Notes: a model not told the origin generated them from the letters alone. Shown: positions 44,378-53,390, counted from the stretch's first letter. The stretch: DNA of 64,000 bases from Deltaproteobacteria bacterium (GCA_947477565.1 CANJUR010000012.1:35751-99750), one strand, 5' to 3'. Numbers and translations are program-made.

Positions 44378-45570
44378 GAGCGGCGTCCGGAGGTCTGCGG
44401 GGATGGCAGTGCGTTGAGTTCGCTGGCGAAGAGGTCGTCCGAACGCACCGAACCGGCGGGGTTCGGGGGCACCGCCGCGACGGCACCGGACTCCGAAAAC
44501 TCCGCAGACTCCCCGACGTCGAGGGGGCGGGAAACCTCGAGCACGGACTCCGCAAGCGAGGCGTTGGCGAGCAGATCGACGGACGCCGCCGCGGGCTCCT
44601 CGGAGAGCGCGTACTCGAGAAGCGTGCGTATCTCGATGTCGATCTCTCGTGCCCAGAGCGTGCGCATGTAGTTCGCGAGGCGTGTGCGCCGATAGTTGGG
44701 AGCGTACCCGCGCAGGAAGTTGACGAGCCCGTCGCGAAAATCCCCGGCCGTCTGGTACCGCTCGCGGCGGTCGCGGGCCATGGCCTTCTCGACCACCTCC
44801 GCGAGCCCTTCGGGGAGATGCGGCGCGAGGTCGCGCAAGGGCACGGGCTCGGCTCGGCGCACGGCGTAGATCAGCTCGACCTCCGACGGGGCCGCGAACG
44901 CCGGCGTGCCCGTGAGCAGCTCGTACAGCACGCTCCCGGCGGAGAACACGTCGGACTGCCCTGTGAGCCACGGGTCGCCCTGGGCCTGCTCGGGGGACAT
45001 GTAACGCACCTTGCCCTTGATGATCCCCTGGGCGGTGCGCTCACGATCGACGTCGGCCTTCGCGATGCCGAAGTCGATGATCTTCACGGTTCCGTCGTAG
45101 CTGACCAGGATGTTCGACGGGGAGAAGTCCCGGTGCACGAGGCGCAGGGGCTGGCCGTCGTCGCTCGTCGACTGGTGCGCGTGCTCGAGGCCGTCCACCG
45201 CCCGCGCCATCAGGTACGCCGCGTCCGCGGGGTCGATCGGTCTGCGCCGGTCCGAGCCGCGGTACATGGTCGCGCGGAGGTCTTTACCGTCCACGTATTC
45301 CATGGAGATGAAGTAGCCCTCGTCGGTCTGCAACAACTCGTAGATGCGGGCGATGTTGGGGTGCACCAGCAGCAGCGAGAGTCGGTACTCGGCCACCAGC
45401 ATGCGCACGAAGGCCGGATCCTCGGCGTATTGCTCGAGGATGTGCTTCATCGCCACGAGGCGCTCGGTGCCGTCCGGATCGACGGTCTTGGCGCGGAAGA
45501 CGTCGGCCATTCCACCGCTCGCCACACGATCGAGCAGGTGGTAGCGGCCGATGGGAATCGAACGCTTCAT
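44374..45570 (-). CDS. Soluble Ser/Thr protein kinase in a three-gene overlapping operon
   Basis: A 398-residue kinase beginning at ATG 45570, which overlaps the upstream stop (ATGA). The catalytic set is complete: glycine loop ASGGMADVF, VAMKHIL, HRDFSPSN (Ser/Asn variant of the catalytic loop), IIDFGIAKAD and RYMSPEQAQG. After the kinase fold (about 1-275) comes a helical region (YAPNYRRTRLANYMRTLWARE) and an Ala/Glu/Ser-rich low-complexity tail. No transmembrane helix is seen, in contrast to the two other active kinases in the window. It is co-translated with an exported protein and an FGE-like lipoprotein, which suggests an envelope-linked signalling unit. Confidence 0.93.
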   Translation of the reverse strand: MKRSIPIGRYHLLDRVASGGMADVFRAKTVDPDGTERLVAMKHILEQYAEDPAFVRMLVAEYRLSLLLVHPNIARIYELLQTDEGYFISMEYVDGKDLRATMYRGSDRRRPIDPADAAYLMARAVDGLEHAHQSTSDDGQPLRLVHRDFSPSNILVSYDGTVKIIDFGIAKADVDRERTAQGIIKGKVRYMSPEQAQGDPWLTGQSDVFSAGSVLYELLTGTPAFAAPSEVELIYAVRRAEPVPLRDLAPHLPEGLAEVVEKAMARDRRERYQTAGDFRDGLVNFLRGYAPNYRRTRLANYMRTLWAREIDIEIRTLLEYALSEEPAAASVDLLANASLAESVLEVSRPLDVGESAEFSESGAVAAVPPNPAGSVRSDDLFASELNALPSPQTSGRRS

Positions 45571-46154
45571 CGCAGCAACACCTCGAGACGGGGACGTTCT
45601 TCGGGCGAGAGCGTACCTGATCCCAGGAAGACGACTCCCCCCTCCGTTGCGATCACTGCGAGGCCGCGTCGGCGGAGGCCCTCCGTGCCAAGCGCCCGCA
45701 CCAGGGTGGTCACATCCACGCGCACCGGCACCCGCTGCGGGACGAGGGCGACCTCCGCGGCGTCGTCGCTGCTGAGCGAGGGGAGGTCGCCGCGTGCGAT
45801 GGCGGCTGCGCTCCAGGGTTCGTCCACCGCGCGCACTCGCAGCCATGCGCAGCGCTCGCGACGCGCCGTGGCAGACGGCACGAGCACCAGGGCGGCGCGG
45901 TCGATGACTTCCCCCGCACCGAGGGCCGCGGCGTCGAAGCGCACAAACACCGGACCCGCCGAGGTGTCGAAGACCGCCGGGGACTGCACCGTCACGGGCA
46001 TCACCGCGAGGCGCGCCGCGGGGTCGAAACTCACGTCGGCCCAGCGCACCAGGGCGCCCGTGGCGGCGGTCGCGCACCGGGGCGTCGCCGCGCACGCCGC
46101 GGCCGCTGCGGACAGCAGGAGCAACGCAGGAGACACGTGAAACGGACGAGACAT
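45567..46154 (-). CDS. Exported beta-sandwich protein (DNRLRE-like)
   Basis: A 195-residue exported protein starting at ATG 46154. The hydrophobic signal (ALLLLSAAAAACAA) could be a lipobox or a type I signal. The mature domain (GPVFVRFDAAALGAGEVIDRAALVL, CAWLRVRAVDEPWS, VRVDVTTLVRAL, LAVIATEGGVVFLGS) matches the layout of DNRLRE-type beta sandwiches, which have paired beta sheets with a VxxAxLxLxxxx core and a DVTxLV strand. Its TGA overlaps the kinase ATG by 4 bases. Function is unknown; the context suggests a periplasmic or surface component of the same unit. Confidence 0.75.
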   Translation of the reverse strand: MSRPFHVSPALLLLSAAAAACAATPRCATAATGALVRWADVSFDPAARLAVMPVTVQSPAVFDTSAGPVFVRFDAAALGAGEVIDRAALVLVPSATARRERCAWLRVRAVDEPWSAAAIARGDLPSLSSDDAAEVALVPQRVPVRVDVTTLVRALGTEGLRRRGLAVIATEGGVVFLGSGTLSPEERPRLEVLLR

Positions 46155-46316
46155 CGCCGCCAGCGTTACCCCGGGGGCTTCGCCGGGTGGAAGGGAGATC
46201 GTGCGTGCCCTCCTCGCGAGCGACCGTCCGCCGGGCGTCGCTCCGACCGTTGGAGGCCGTGTTGGTCGCGTGCTACGAACGCCCTGCGTCGTCCTGCAAA
46301 AGCGTTGGAGCCCATC

Positions 46317-46829
46317 ATGCGAATCGATCGAGTCGGTGCTTGTCTCGGGTTGGTGATCTTGCTCGGATGCAATCGGGCGACACCGCCCGCAGTCGCGCCC
46401 GAGGCTCCGCCCGTGGCCGCCCCATCGACGCCGGCCCCGCCGCCGGTCGTCGCAGCCCCGACGGCCGACGCCAGCGGTCCCCGCGCGGAGTTCACCGAGC
46501 CCAGCTTCGTCCTGACCGCCGCCATCACCGCGGGCGCCGCCGCGGCAGACCCCGCCACACTTGCCGTCGAGCTTCGTGGCAATGGGCACTTCCACGTCAA
46601 TGACCAATACCCCGTGAGCCTCGAGCTTGACGTGCGCGATGGCTCCACCGCCAAAGCTTCGCTGCGCCGCGTAGACGCCGCGGAGTACACGCAAGGGCTC
46701 GCGCGCTTCGCGGTTCCCGTGATTCGCGCGGGCGCTCGCACGGTGGTGCTCGGCCGTCTACGCTTCGCGGTCTGCTCGGCGGAGAACTGCGTGCCCGAGA
46801 GTCGCAACTTCGCCGTCGCCATCAACTAA
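46317..46829 (+). CDS. Lipoprotein with DsbD N-terminal-like domain
   Basis: A 170-residue lipoprotein with lipobox ILLGC and a Pro/Ala-rich linker. The mature domain (FVLTAAITAGAAAADPATLAVEL, GHFHVNDQYPVSLEL, ARTVVLGRLRFAVC) ends with a Cys pair in CSAENC. This resembles the N-terminal redox domain of DsbD-like thiol-disulfide proteins, where the pair receives electrons from the membrane part. No transmembrane DsbD section is attached, so it may be a stand-alone redox lipoprotein or use the pair structurally. It converges on the AAA+ ATPase, with two inverted repeats between the genes. Confidence 0.7.
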   Translation: MRIDRVGACLGLVILLGCNRATPPAVAPEAPPVAAPSTPAPPPVVAAPTADASGPRAEFTEPSFVLTAAITAGAAAADPATLAVELRGNGHFHVNDQYPVSLELDVRDGSTAKASLRRVDAAEYTQGLARFAVPVIRAGARTVVLGRLRFAVCSAENCVPESRNFAVAIN

Positions 46830-46842
46830 ACAGGGATCCGGC

Positions 46843-46897
46843 ATTCACCTCGGAAACCCATGGTTTACAGGTGAATCTACCGTCACGTCGAGACGGT
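46843..46897. terminator. Two inverted repeats between convergent genes
   Basis: ATTCACCT (46843-46850) and AGGTGAAT (46869-46876) form an 8-bp stem, with a second stem AAACC/GGTTT inside the loop. A further hairpin, ACCGTC (46879-46884) with GACGGT (46892-46897), follows directly. The spot lies 14-68 bases after the lipoprotein stop and 82-136 bases from the stop of the convergent ATPase. No T-tract is present, so the terminator role is inferred from the symmetric position. Confidence 0.5.
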
Positions 46898-46978
46898 GAA
46901 ACAAGGGTTCTGACGGTATATTGGAGTTTCCCCGCATCTCTGCTGGATGGCTCGCGGGAGAGACGTCGCGACCACGCC

Positions 46979-48523
46979 TCAGCCGCCGGCGGAGCGTGCG
47001 CGCGTCGCGGCCCACTGGCGCAGCGCCCCGATGTCTTCGGCCATGGTGGTGGACAGCGGAACCGTCTCGCCCGCCGCAGCCACCACGTCGGCGGTGGTCA
47101 CCTCGCGTCCGGCGTCGAAGGCCGTGTACATCGCGGACACCAGCGCCAACTCGATCTCCGCCCCGTTGAACCCCTCGGTCGCCGCCGCCACCGCCGCGCG
47201 GTCGAAGAGCGCCGGATCGCGCCGCCGCTTGCGGAGATGAATCTCGAAGATGGTCTCGCGGTCTCGCGCGGTGGGCAGATCGACGAAGAAGATCTCGTCG
47301 AAGCGCCCTTTGCGAAGTAGCTCTGCCGGAAGCTCGGCGATGCGATTGGCGGTCGCCACCACGAAGACCGGGCGCTTGCGTTCTTGCATCCAGGTGAGGA
47401 AGGTCGAGAAGACCCGCAGTGATGCGCCCGCGTCGGCGTTGCCCGACCCGGAGGTGCCGCCGAAGCCCTTCTCGATCTCGTCGATCCAGAGCACGACGGG
47501 GCTGAGGTTTTCCGCGGTGGCGAGCACCTTGCGCATGTTGGCCTCGCTGCCGCCGACGTACGGACTAAACACGCTGCCCACGTCGAAACGGAGGAGAGGC
47601 AGGTGCCAGTGTGCGGCGATGGCCTTCGCGGTGAGGCTCTTGCCGCACCCCTGAACGCCGAGCAGCAGCACCCCTCGCGGCGGCGGGAGACCGTACTCCC
47701 GGGCGCGATCACCAAACGCCCGCGTCCGTGAGGCGAGCCACTGCTTGAGCCCCTGGACGCCACCGACGGTGGCGAGGGACTCGTCGTGTTCGAAGTACTC
47801 AAGCGTGCCGGTTCGCCGCACGATCTGCCGCTTCTCGTCGAGGATGAGCGGGAGGTCATCGAGGCCGAAGCGCATGTCGTTGACCGCCGCGCGGGAAAAC
47901 GCCTGTATCGCCTGCGTCTCCGTGAGCCCGCGCGCGGCGTGAACCATCCGCTCGAAGAGCGTCGGGTCGTCGTCGATGGCGATGCGCCCCGCGGCGCGCA
48001 GCGAGTCGATGAACGACCGGAGCATCGCGCCGAGTTCGCGGTCGTCGGGCAGCGGCACCTCGAGGACGGTGATGTCCCGGGCAAGTTCGTCGGGCACCTT
48101 CGCGGCGGCGGACACAAAGACGAGGGTCTTGAGGGCGCGGCGGCAGTGCTGGATCGCGTCGCGCACCTTGCGCACCACGGTGGCGTCGTCGAGGAAGGGA
48201 TGGAAATCGTGGAGGGCGAAGAGAGCCTTGTCCGGGTGCTGCATCACGAACTCGAGCGCCTTCTCCGCAGCCTTCAGGCCCACCGGCGCGGGAGCGAGGG
48301 AGGGCAGCGGAACGGACGGGCGATCGAGGATGAATCGCGCTTGATCGAAGCCCGCCGTGCAAGTCCAGGTGAAGACCGGGCGCTGCACTTCGTCGCCGAG
48401 GGTGGCGAGCATGCGGGACGTGCGTTCTTCTTCTTCCGTGGTGAGCCAGAGGGCGGGGTAACGCGCGCGGATGTAGATCCGAAGCTGCTCGCGGAGGTGG
48501 TCGATGGACACGCCGCGGAGCAT
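46979..48523 (-). CDS. Ycf46-type AAA+ ATPase
   Basis: A 514-residue AAA+ protein of the Ycf46/FtsH-like clade. The N-terminal half is a degenerate P-loop-like domain ([43 protein letters not shown]). The C-terminal AAA+ core has Walker A GVQGCGKS (about 290), Walker [15 protein letters not shown] (about 340), the sensor/second-region residues in [13 protein letters not shown] and an Arg-finger-type [11 protein letters not shown] small C-terminal lid domain follows. No membrane helix is seen. The family is linked to stress and carbon-status responses in photosynthetic organisms, but its role here is unknown. It converges on the DsbD-like lipoprotein. Confidence 0.88.
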   Translation of the reverse strand: MLRGVSIDHLREQLRIYIRARYPALWLTTEEEERTSRMLATLGDEVQRPVFTWTCTAGFDQARFILDRPSVPLPSLAPAPVGLKAAEKALEFVMQHPDKALFALHDFHPFLDDATVVRKVRDAIQHCRRALKTLVFVSAAAKVPDELARDITVLEVPLPDDRELGAMLRSFIDSLRAAGRIAIDDDPTLFERMVHAARGLTETQAIQAFSRAAVNDMRFGLDDLPLILDEKRQIVRRTGTLEYFEHDESLATVGGVQGLKQWLASRTRAFGDRAREYGLPPPRGVLLLGVQGCGKSLTAKAIAAHWHLPLLRFDVGSVFSPYVGGSEANMRKVLATAENLSPVVLWIDEIEKGFGGTSGSGNADAGASLRVFSTFLTWMQERKRPVFVVATANRIAELPAELLRKGRFDEIFFVDLPTARDRETIFEIHLRKRRRDPALFDRAAVAAATEGFNGAEIELALVSAMYTAFDAGREVTTADVVAAAGETVPLSTTMAEDIGALRQWAATRARSAGG

Positions 48524-48598
48524 AGATTCCCCTCGAGCCCTGGACCAACCACGGACGCTGAGCGCGCGGAGGTCTGCGCTTGAGGGTTATCAAGGTCG

Positions 48599-49744
48599 CT
48601 AAGGCGGCGCCGGAGCGGGGCAGCCGTAGGCCGCGACGAGGCGCGATCCGCCGGTGGCGGCGGTCACCCGATCGCAGGTGGCGCCGTAGAAACGGATCTC
48701 CCGCAGCGTGGCGTCGGACCAGTCCCAGCCGTCGCGCTGGCCAGGGTCGTGGATCAGACTCGCGCCATCGAGACGCACATCGACGAGCGTCGGGTCGATG
48801 GGCGCGGCGTCGAGGGCGAAGCGGCAGTCGGCGATGCCCGAGGTGATGGTGGAGAGTTCGCGCACGAGATCGTCGGCGGTGTTGGCGGGGTAGAAGCGTG
48901 GGGTGGCTGCGCGTGCCCGCCCGCCTGCGTCGGCCATTGCGTCGAGCACGGCGGCGTACTCCTCGGCGCCGTTGAGGCCGACCACGTAGGTGAAGATGTC
49001 TTGCTGGTGAAAGAGCGCGACGGTGGCTGTGGTGCGCGTCTCATCGAGGCAGTTGATGGACGCGAAGGTGTTCATCAACGGGTTGCACATCGCGGCGCCG
49101 GCGCTGCAGCGGCACGTGGCGGGGTCGAGCAAAGGGTTGCAGTTGGGCGCTCCGTCCGTCGCGAGGATGAGGTAGCGCCCGCCGTCGCGGTCGGGCTCGT
49201 TGACGAACCACCGCCCGGCGACCTCCTCGGCGTTGGCGGTCGGCGTCGGGCCCTCCGGGGGGGAGGCGCGCAGGCGATTCAGGATGGCGCTCGCGGCGCC
49301 GAAGCGTGGCTCCAGGTCGAGCGTCGAGCGGAGCGCGCAGACCGTCGCAGGCGTGCGAACGGCCCCTGGCGCGAGGGCCTGCGGGAAGGTCACGAGGCCG
49401 AGGGATACGTTCTGCTCGATGCGGGGCAGGGCGCGGTCGAGGGCGGCGAGGAGGGCGGTCCACTTCCGGACGCCGTCGAGGGTGTTTTCGTTCATGCTGC
49501 CGGAGCGGTCGATGACGAGGATGGCGCTGGCCCTCCGGCGCGAGAGCGACATCGCGGTGCCGCCGCAGGAGGGCATCTCCCGCAGCGGGATGGCGTCGCG
49601 CACGACGCTGACGAGCGACTCATCGACGCCGCTGTCGAACCCGAAATCGCCCAGCGCCGGTGGGCGCAAACCGCCAGAGCAGCCGAGCGCCAAAGCGACC
49701 AGCGCGCTGATGGACACTGCGCGAAGCGAGCAGACAGGCACCAT
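48599..49744 (-). CDS. VWA-domain lipoprotein
   Basis: A 381-residue lipoprotein: ATG 49744 or GTG 49747, lipobox LALGC. The von Willebrand A domain begins with the MIDAS motif in AILVIDRSGSMNEN (DxSxS), continues with SLGLVTFPQ and LILATDGAPNCNP (the second metal Asp), and ends near residue 290. Several Cys, including CNPLLDPATCRCSAGAAMC, form a loop that is probably disulfide-bonded. The C-terminal part (IADCRFALDAAPIDPTLVDV) is a beta extension seen in related myxobacterial VWA lipoproteins. It follows a CPBP-type protease gene by 21-24 bases. The binding partner is unknown. Confidence 0.88.
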   Translation of the reverse strand: MVPVCSLRAVSISALVALALGCSGGLRPPALGDFGFDSGVDESLVSVVRDAIPLREMPSCGGTAMSLSRRRASAILVIDRSGSMNENTLDGVRKWTALLAALDRALPRIEQNVSLGLVTFPQALAPGAVRTPATVCALRSTLDLEPRFGAASAILNRLRASPPEGPTPTANAEEVAGRWFVNEPDRDGGRYLILATDGAPNCNPLLDPATCRCSAGAAMCNPLMNTFASINCLDETRTTATVALFHQQDIFTYVVGLNGAEEYAAVLDAMADAGGRARAATPRFYPANTADDLVRELSTITSGIADCRFALDAAPIDPTLVDVRLDGASLIHDPGQRDGWDWSDATLREIRFYGATCDRVTAATGGSRLVAAYGCPAPAPP

Positions 49745-49768
49745 CACGAGAGGATAGCGGCGGAACGA

Positions 49769-50470
49769 TTAGCGGGCGACGAAGGGGCTGCTGTTGTGGG
49801 CGAAGAGCGCCCAACTGAAGAGGGCGTGCGAGAGCATCGATGGGGCGAGACGCCCACGGAAACGGAACATCGCTCCCCAGAGAAAGCCGCACGGAAGCGC
49901 GAGCAGGGCGGGCGTGGGGTTGCCGGTTCCGAGTTGTGTGAGGGCGTAGAGGGCGGACGTGAGGAGCCATCCCCGGGTGGAGCCGAAGCGCTCGGCGAGG
50001 CCTTGCTGCACGCCGCCGCGCCAGGCGATCTCTTCGAGGGCCGCGATGGCGAGAACGAGGGCCACGCGGGCGCTGCCGTGGATGGCCCACGAGCGGCCCA
50101 TGGCGGCGCAGGCGCGCTCGCGCAGCCACTCTGTGATGGCCTGGAAGCCGTGCGGGTCGGCGCGCCCGACCCACGGGCCATCGGGGGTGAAATAGCGAAG
50201 CTCAGGCAGCGGTGCGAGCACGCGAGTGACCAGAAACGACACGAGCCCGAAGAGAACCATCGCCGGAAGCAAGCCGAGGGAGGCGTCCCCGCTGCGGGGC
50301 ACGAGGGCGGCCTTGAGTTGATCGTCCTGGGCGAGCGCCCACGCGGCGAGCGCGGCGGCAACGCCGTAGCCAAGCAACAGGACGTACCAGAGCGACGCGC
50401 CGCCCAGGCGCCACGCGAGGGCGGGGAGCACAGCGCAGAGCGCGAGGAGAATCCAGCGGGTGGGTGTCAT
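49769..50470 (-). CDS. CPBP-family intramembrane protease
   Basis: A 233-residue polytopic membrane protein (CAAX protease/bacteriocin-processing type). ATG 50470 starts a hydrophobic first helix (RWILLALCAVLPALAW). The signature EExxxR is in AALEEIAWRGG near 149-155, followed by the FxxAHxxG-like region (LYALTQLG) and the second conserved His motif in SHALFSWALFAH near the C-terminus. The glutamates should activate a water molecule for intramembrane cleavage. The gene starts 8 bases after the lamin-tail lipoprotein stop and ends 21 bases before the VWA lipoprotein, so the three are likely co-transcribed. Confidence 0.88.
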   Translation of the reverse strand: MTPTRWILLALCAVLPALAWRLGGASLWYVLLLGYGVAAALAAWALAQDDQLKAALVPRSGDASLGLLPAMVLFGLVSFLVTRVLAPLPELRYFTPDGPWVGRADPHGFQAITEWLRERACAAMGRSWAIHGSARVALVLAIAALEEIAWRGGVQQGLAERFGSTRGWLLTSALYALTQLGTGNPTPALLALPCGFLWGAMFRFRGRLAPSMLSHALFSWALFAHNSSPFVAR

Positions 50471-50478
50471 CGGTGCGA

Positions 50479-51750
50479 TCAGCGGCAGTTGTTGAGGCCG
50501 CCGGGGGTTCCGCTGAGGACGCCGACACCGCCGTCGTTGGTCGGAGCTCCTGCGGTGCCGCGCCATGTCGCGGTGAAGCGCTCGCTGGTCTCGTCGTTGC
50601 CGCCGAGGCCGTTGCCGCCGGTGCGCACCTGCGCGCCCTCGGAGTAGTCACACCGCCGAACCGCGGCGTTGCCCGACGACGAGACGAGCACGCGCTGCTG
50701 CAATGCGGCCGCGGTGTCGGGGAGGTACATGGCGGTCCCCGCGTCGGCGGGGAGCGCGACGGCAGTGCTGCTCTTATCGACCTGCCCATCGGCGGCGGCG
50801 GTGCCCCAGAAGACGTAGTCGAGGTCGGTGACGAGAGGCGCAGAGCCGTCCCACTGGAAGACGGTCACGGTCTCGCCGGCGTTGGTGAGCCCGACGCTGC
50901 CGCCGATGGTGGTGCCCACGTGCGCGGTCAGCCGCAGCGGGAGCGACGCACTGCAAGATCCGACGCCCGCATCGCTGCCGTTGTTGGGGAGGTGGTAGGT
51001 CGGGCACACGCCGGTGAGCGCGAAAAACGCGGCCACGTCTCGGGTCACCGCGACGATGGCGTAGGCGCCGGGCGCGAGCGTGGCCCCCGCAGGGAAGCGC
51101 CCGATGAAGTCGGCGCCGCCGATGCTGTCCGTCGCGCGCCCGGTGATGGTGCACGCGCGCCCGAGGTAGCAGGCATAGTCGCGGGAGTCGCTGACGTAGA
51201 CGTTCGCCAGGTCGATGGGGCTCGCCGTCGGATTGAAGACCTCGACGTACTCCGCGTCCGCCGGTCCGGTGATCACCTCGGTGATGAGCAGATGCGTCCC
51301 GCAGCCCGCTTCGTCGATGACGCCGTTGCAATCGTCGTCGCGCCCGTTGCACGTCTCCGCCGTCGCAACGCAGCCAGTGTCGGGTGTGCCGACGTCGCGT
51401 GGTCCGCTGTCGGGAGTGCCAGCGTCTCGCGTCCCGCCGTCGAGAGTGCCCACATCGGGAGTGCCCGCATCGGGAGTGCCCACGTCGGAAGTGCCCACAT
51501 CTGGAGTGCCCACATCTGGAGTTCCCGCATCGGGAGTGCCCACATCGCGAGTGCCCGCATCGGGAGTGCCGTTATCGTTGACGACCGGGGTGTCCGTGAC
51601 GACCCGCACGTCGGTGGCGACCGGGCGGTCGGCCGGGGTGCCGAGGTCGGTCACTGCGGCGTCGTCGAAGGTGGTGCCAACGGCGTTGGGAGCGCTGTTG
51701 CATCCTGCCAGGAGGAGACCGACGACGAGAACGCGGGGCTTCTTGAACAT
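50479..51750 (-). CDS. Lamin-tail-domain lipoprotein with GTPD repeats and MopE-like motif
   Basis: A 423-residue lipoprotein starting at ATG 51750 (MFKKPRVLVVGLLLAGC, lipobox). About residues 50-115 are a near-continuous GTPD(V/A) pentapeptide array encoded by a 15-base tandem repeat (51410-51570). Next is a MopE-like calcium/copper-type motif (CNGRDDDCNGVIDE), then a lamin tail domain (HLLITEVITGPADAEYVEVFNP ... NVYVSDS). The C-terminal region has further Cys and a TSERFTATWRG segment typical of lamin-tail proteins. Exposed on the surface by inference. It is the first gene of the unit with the CPBP protease and VWA lipoprotein. Confidence 0.85.
   Translation of the reverse strand: MFKKPRVLVVGLLLAGCNSAPNAVGTTFDDAAVTDLGTPADRPVATDVRVVTDTPVVNDNGTPDAGTRDVGTPDAGTPDVGTPDVGTSDVGTPDAGTPDVGTLDGGTRDAGTPDSGPRDVGTPDTGCVATAETCNGRDDDCNGVIDEAGCGTHLLITEVITGPADAEYVEVFNPTASPIDLANVYVSDSRDYACYLGRACTITGRATDSIGGADFIGRFPAGATLAPGAYAIVAVTRDVAAFFALTGVCPTYHLPNNGSDAGVGSCSASLPLRLTAHVGTTIGGSVGLTNAGETVTVFQWDGSAPLVTDLDYVFWGTAAADGQVDKSSTAVALPADAGTAMYLPDTAAALQQRVLVSSSGNAAVRRCDYSEGAQVRTGGNGLGGNDETSERFTATWRGTAGAPTNDGGVGVLSGTPGGLNNCR
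51411..51570 (-). repeat. 15-base tandem repeat coding for GTPD(V/A) pentapeptides
   Basis: About ten imperfect copies of a 15-base unit lie in frame within the lamin-tail lipoprotein gene. Units differ mainly at the position giving Val or Ala and at synonymous sites. The array is coding and keeps the frame, and it forms the stalk-like linker between the lipid anchor and the MopE-like motif. Copy number is likely variable. Confidence 0.85.
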
Positions 51751-51797
51751 GGTGGAGTTCTTGGTCCTTTCGAGGGGGCGTCGGGCCGTATGCCAGA

Positions 51798-53390
51798 TCA
51801 CGTCGGCGAGTCCAGTGCCGGGGCGGCGGCGCGCGGGGGAGGCGCCGCGGGGAGGTCTAATACATCGACCAGTAAACCGCGGGCCCAACGGCGGCCGAGA
51901 ATCAACGGGACGGTAGACAGCACCGCGGCCATCAGCCACGGAGCGTCACGGGCGACGAGCGCGCGTACGGTGAGTTCACCCATCCCATCGAGGCCCAGCG
52001 GGAGTTCGACCACCAGCGAGGCCAGGAGCACTACGGGCCCCGCGAATCCGAGCGGCGCCAGCAGCGACGCCACGCCGATGCGCGCCCCGTGGCGGAGCAC
52101 CTCGCGCACGCCCGGTCGCAGCCGGTCGGCGACCCAGCTTTCGGCCTCCAGGCGCACCAACTGCGTGGCGCTCGCCGCCTTCGGTCGCTGCAGGTAGCGG
52201 CTGACGCCCGCCGCGATGACCGCCGCGCACGCGATCACGCGCACCCATTGGCCGTGGCCGAGCACCAGCGCGAGGTTGCCCGCCATCGTCGGGGTCGGCG
52301 AACAGAGTTGCAGCATCAGCAGCCACCCGATCACAAAGGCCACGAGGCCCGGGATGAGCGCTCCGAGGAGGTCGAGGAGCTTGGGTCGCAGCCGCCGTCT
52401 GCGCAGCGCCGCGCCGCCCCCGAAGGCAATGCCGATGGCGGTGCCCACGAGCGCCCCGAGGCCGGATGAGAGGGTGCTCACCGGGAGGCGCCAGCGAAGC
52501 TCGATCGCGACCGGACGACCCGTGACGCGGCTGAAGCCCATGCGTCCGCGCAGCGCTCGCTCGACCCAGCGGCCGTAGCGGGTCTCGAAGACCCGGGCGG
52601 TCGCTCGGCGCTCCTCCGTGAGCGTCTCGAACTCCAGGCGCTCGGCAAACCAGAACGCTTGCCACGCCGCGGTGACGCGCTGCACTTCGCCGGAAGGAGC
52701 AGCCGGGTCGGCGCGCACCGGGAGGCCCGTGAGCACCGCGAGGAGCCCCGTCAGGCGGGCGTTTTCGTCGCGATGGGTAGTGGTGGCGAGGACGTTCTGG
52801 ATGCCCGGGAGCGCGAAGGTGCCGAGCTGCAGGAGGCGACCGTAGGCGTTGGTGCGGTCGCGCGCGCCCACGCGCAGCGCCTGCCGGGTGGCGTAGCTGA
52901 GACGGAAATCCAGGCCTCGGGAGGCCTCGAAGCGCGCCCACCACACCCGCGCACTCGCTTCGGGTGCGCCCGCTGCGGAATCGGGTGCGCGCTCAGCGCC
53001 GGTGAGGGACTGCGACCATCCGGAGAGGAGCGAGAGGGCCTCGCGGCGCGCGGCCGGGGTGAGGTCGTCGAGGTGTTGGAGAATCGTCGGAAGGGCTGCG
53101 GATCCGCGGCGCGCGAGGCGGGCGCGGGCGGCGTCGCGGGTGCCGGGTACGCCAAGCTGGACGAGGTCGATGGCGGTGCGCCGGTCGGCGTCGAGGACGC
53201 CGGGGTTCCAGAAGAGCGGGAGGTCGGCGCCGATGGCGTGGTCGCGGGTAAACCCGAAAAGGTGGGCGTAGATGGCGGTGCCCTGCCAGTCGCGGTCACC
53301 GAGCTGGTCGAGCAGCGCGAACGCCAGCGCGGACACCAACGCCAGCGATGCGAGGGTGATCAACGCCTCCCGGATGAACAACCGCAGCAC
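51798..53390 (-). CDS. ABC transporter permease with enlarged HEAT-like periplasmic domain
   Basis: A 530-residue DppB-type permease. GTG 53390 (VLRLFIREALITLASLALVS) gives TM1, and a 47-byte-longer frame upstream is unsupported. After TM1 comes a large extracytoplasmic region (about 65-300) instead of the usual 60-100 residues. It contains HEAT-like helical units (AARARLARRGSAALPTILQHL, RREALSLL, LGTFALPGIQNVLATT). The permease core begins at MGFSRVTGRPV and continues with RWRLPVSTLSSGLGALVGTA, GLVAFVIGWLLML and a degenerate EAA-loop region (LRPGVREVLRHGARIGVASLL). No ATPase, second permease or binding protein is adjacent, so the partners are elsewhere or lost. Confidence 0.8.
   Translation of the reverse strand: MLRLFIREALITLASLALVSALAFALLDQLGDRDWQGTAIYAHLFGFTRDHAIGADLPLFWNPGVLDADRRTAIDLVQLGVPGTRDAARARLARRGSAALPTILQHLDDLTPAARREALSLLSGWSQSLTGAERAPDSAAGAPEASARVWWARFEASRGLDFRLSYATRQALRVGARDRTNAYGRLLQLGTFALPGIQNVLATTTHRDENARLTGLLAVLTGLPVRADPAAPSGEVQRVTAAWQAFWFAERLEFETLTEERRATARVFETRYGRWVERALRGRMGFSRVTGRPVAIELRWRLPVSTLSSGLGALVGTAIGIAFGGGAALRRRRLRPKLLDLLGALIPGLVAFVIGWLLMLQLCSPTPTMAGNLALVLGHGQWVRVIACAAVIAAGVSRYLQRPKAASATQLVRLEAESWVADRLRPGVREVLRHGARIGVASLLAPLGFAGPVVLLASLVVELPLGLDGMGELTVRALVARDAPWLMAAVLSTVPLILGRRWARGLLVDVLDLPAAPPPRAAAPALDSPT

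Noticed and set aside
48749..50647. A 632-codon plus-strand open frame
   Set aside because: Opposite the VWA and CPBP genes, low complexity, no ribosome-binding site.
51411..51570. A regularly spaced repeat that could suggest a CRISPR array
   Set aside because: The units are contiguous 15-base codon repeats in frame within a lipoprotein gene, with no spacers.
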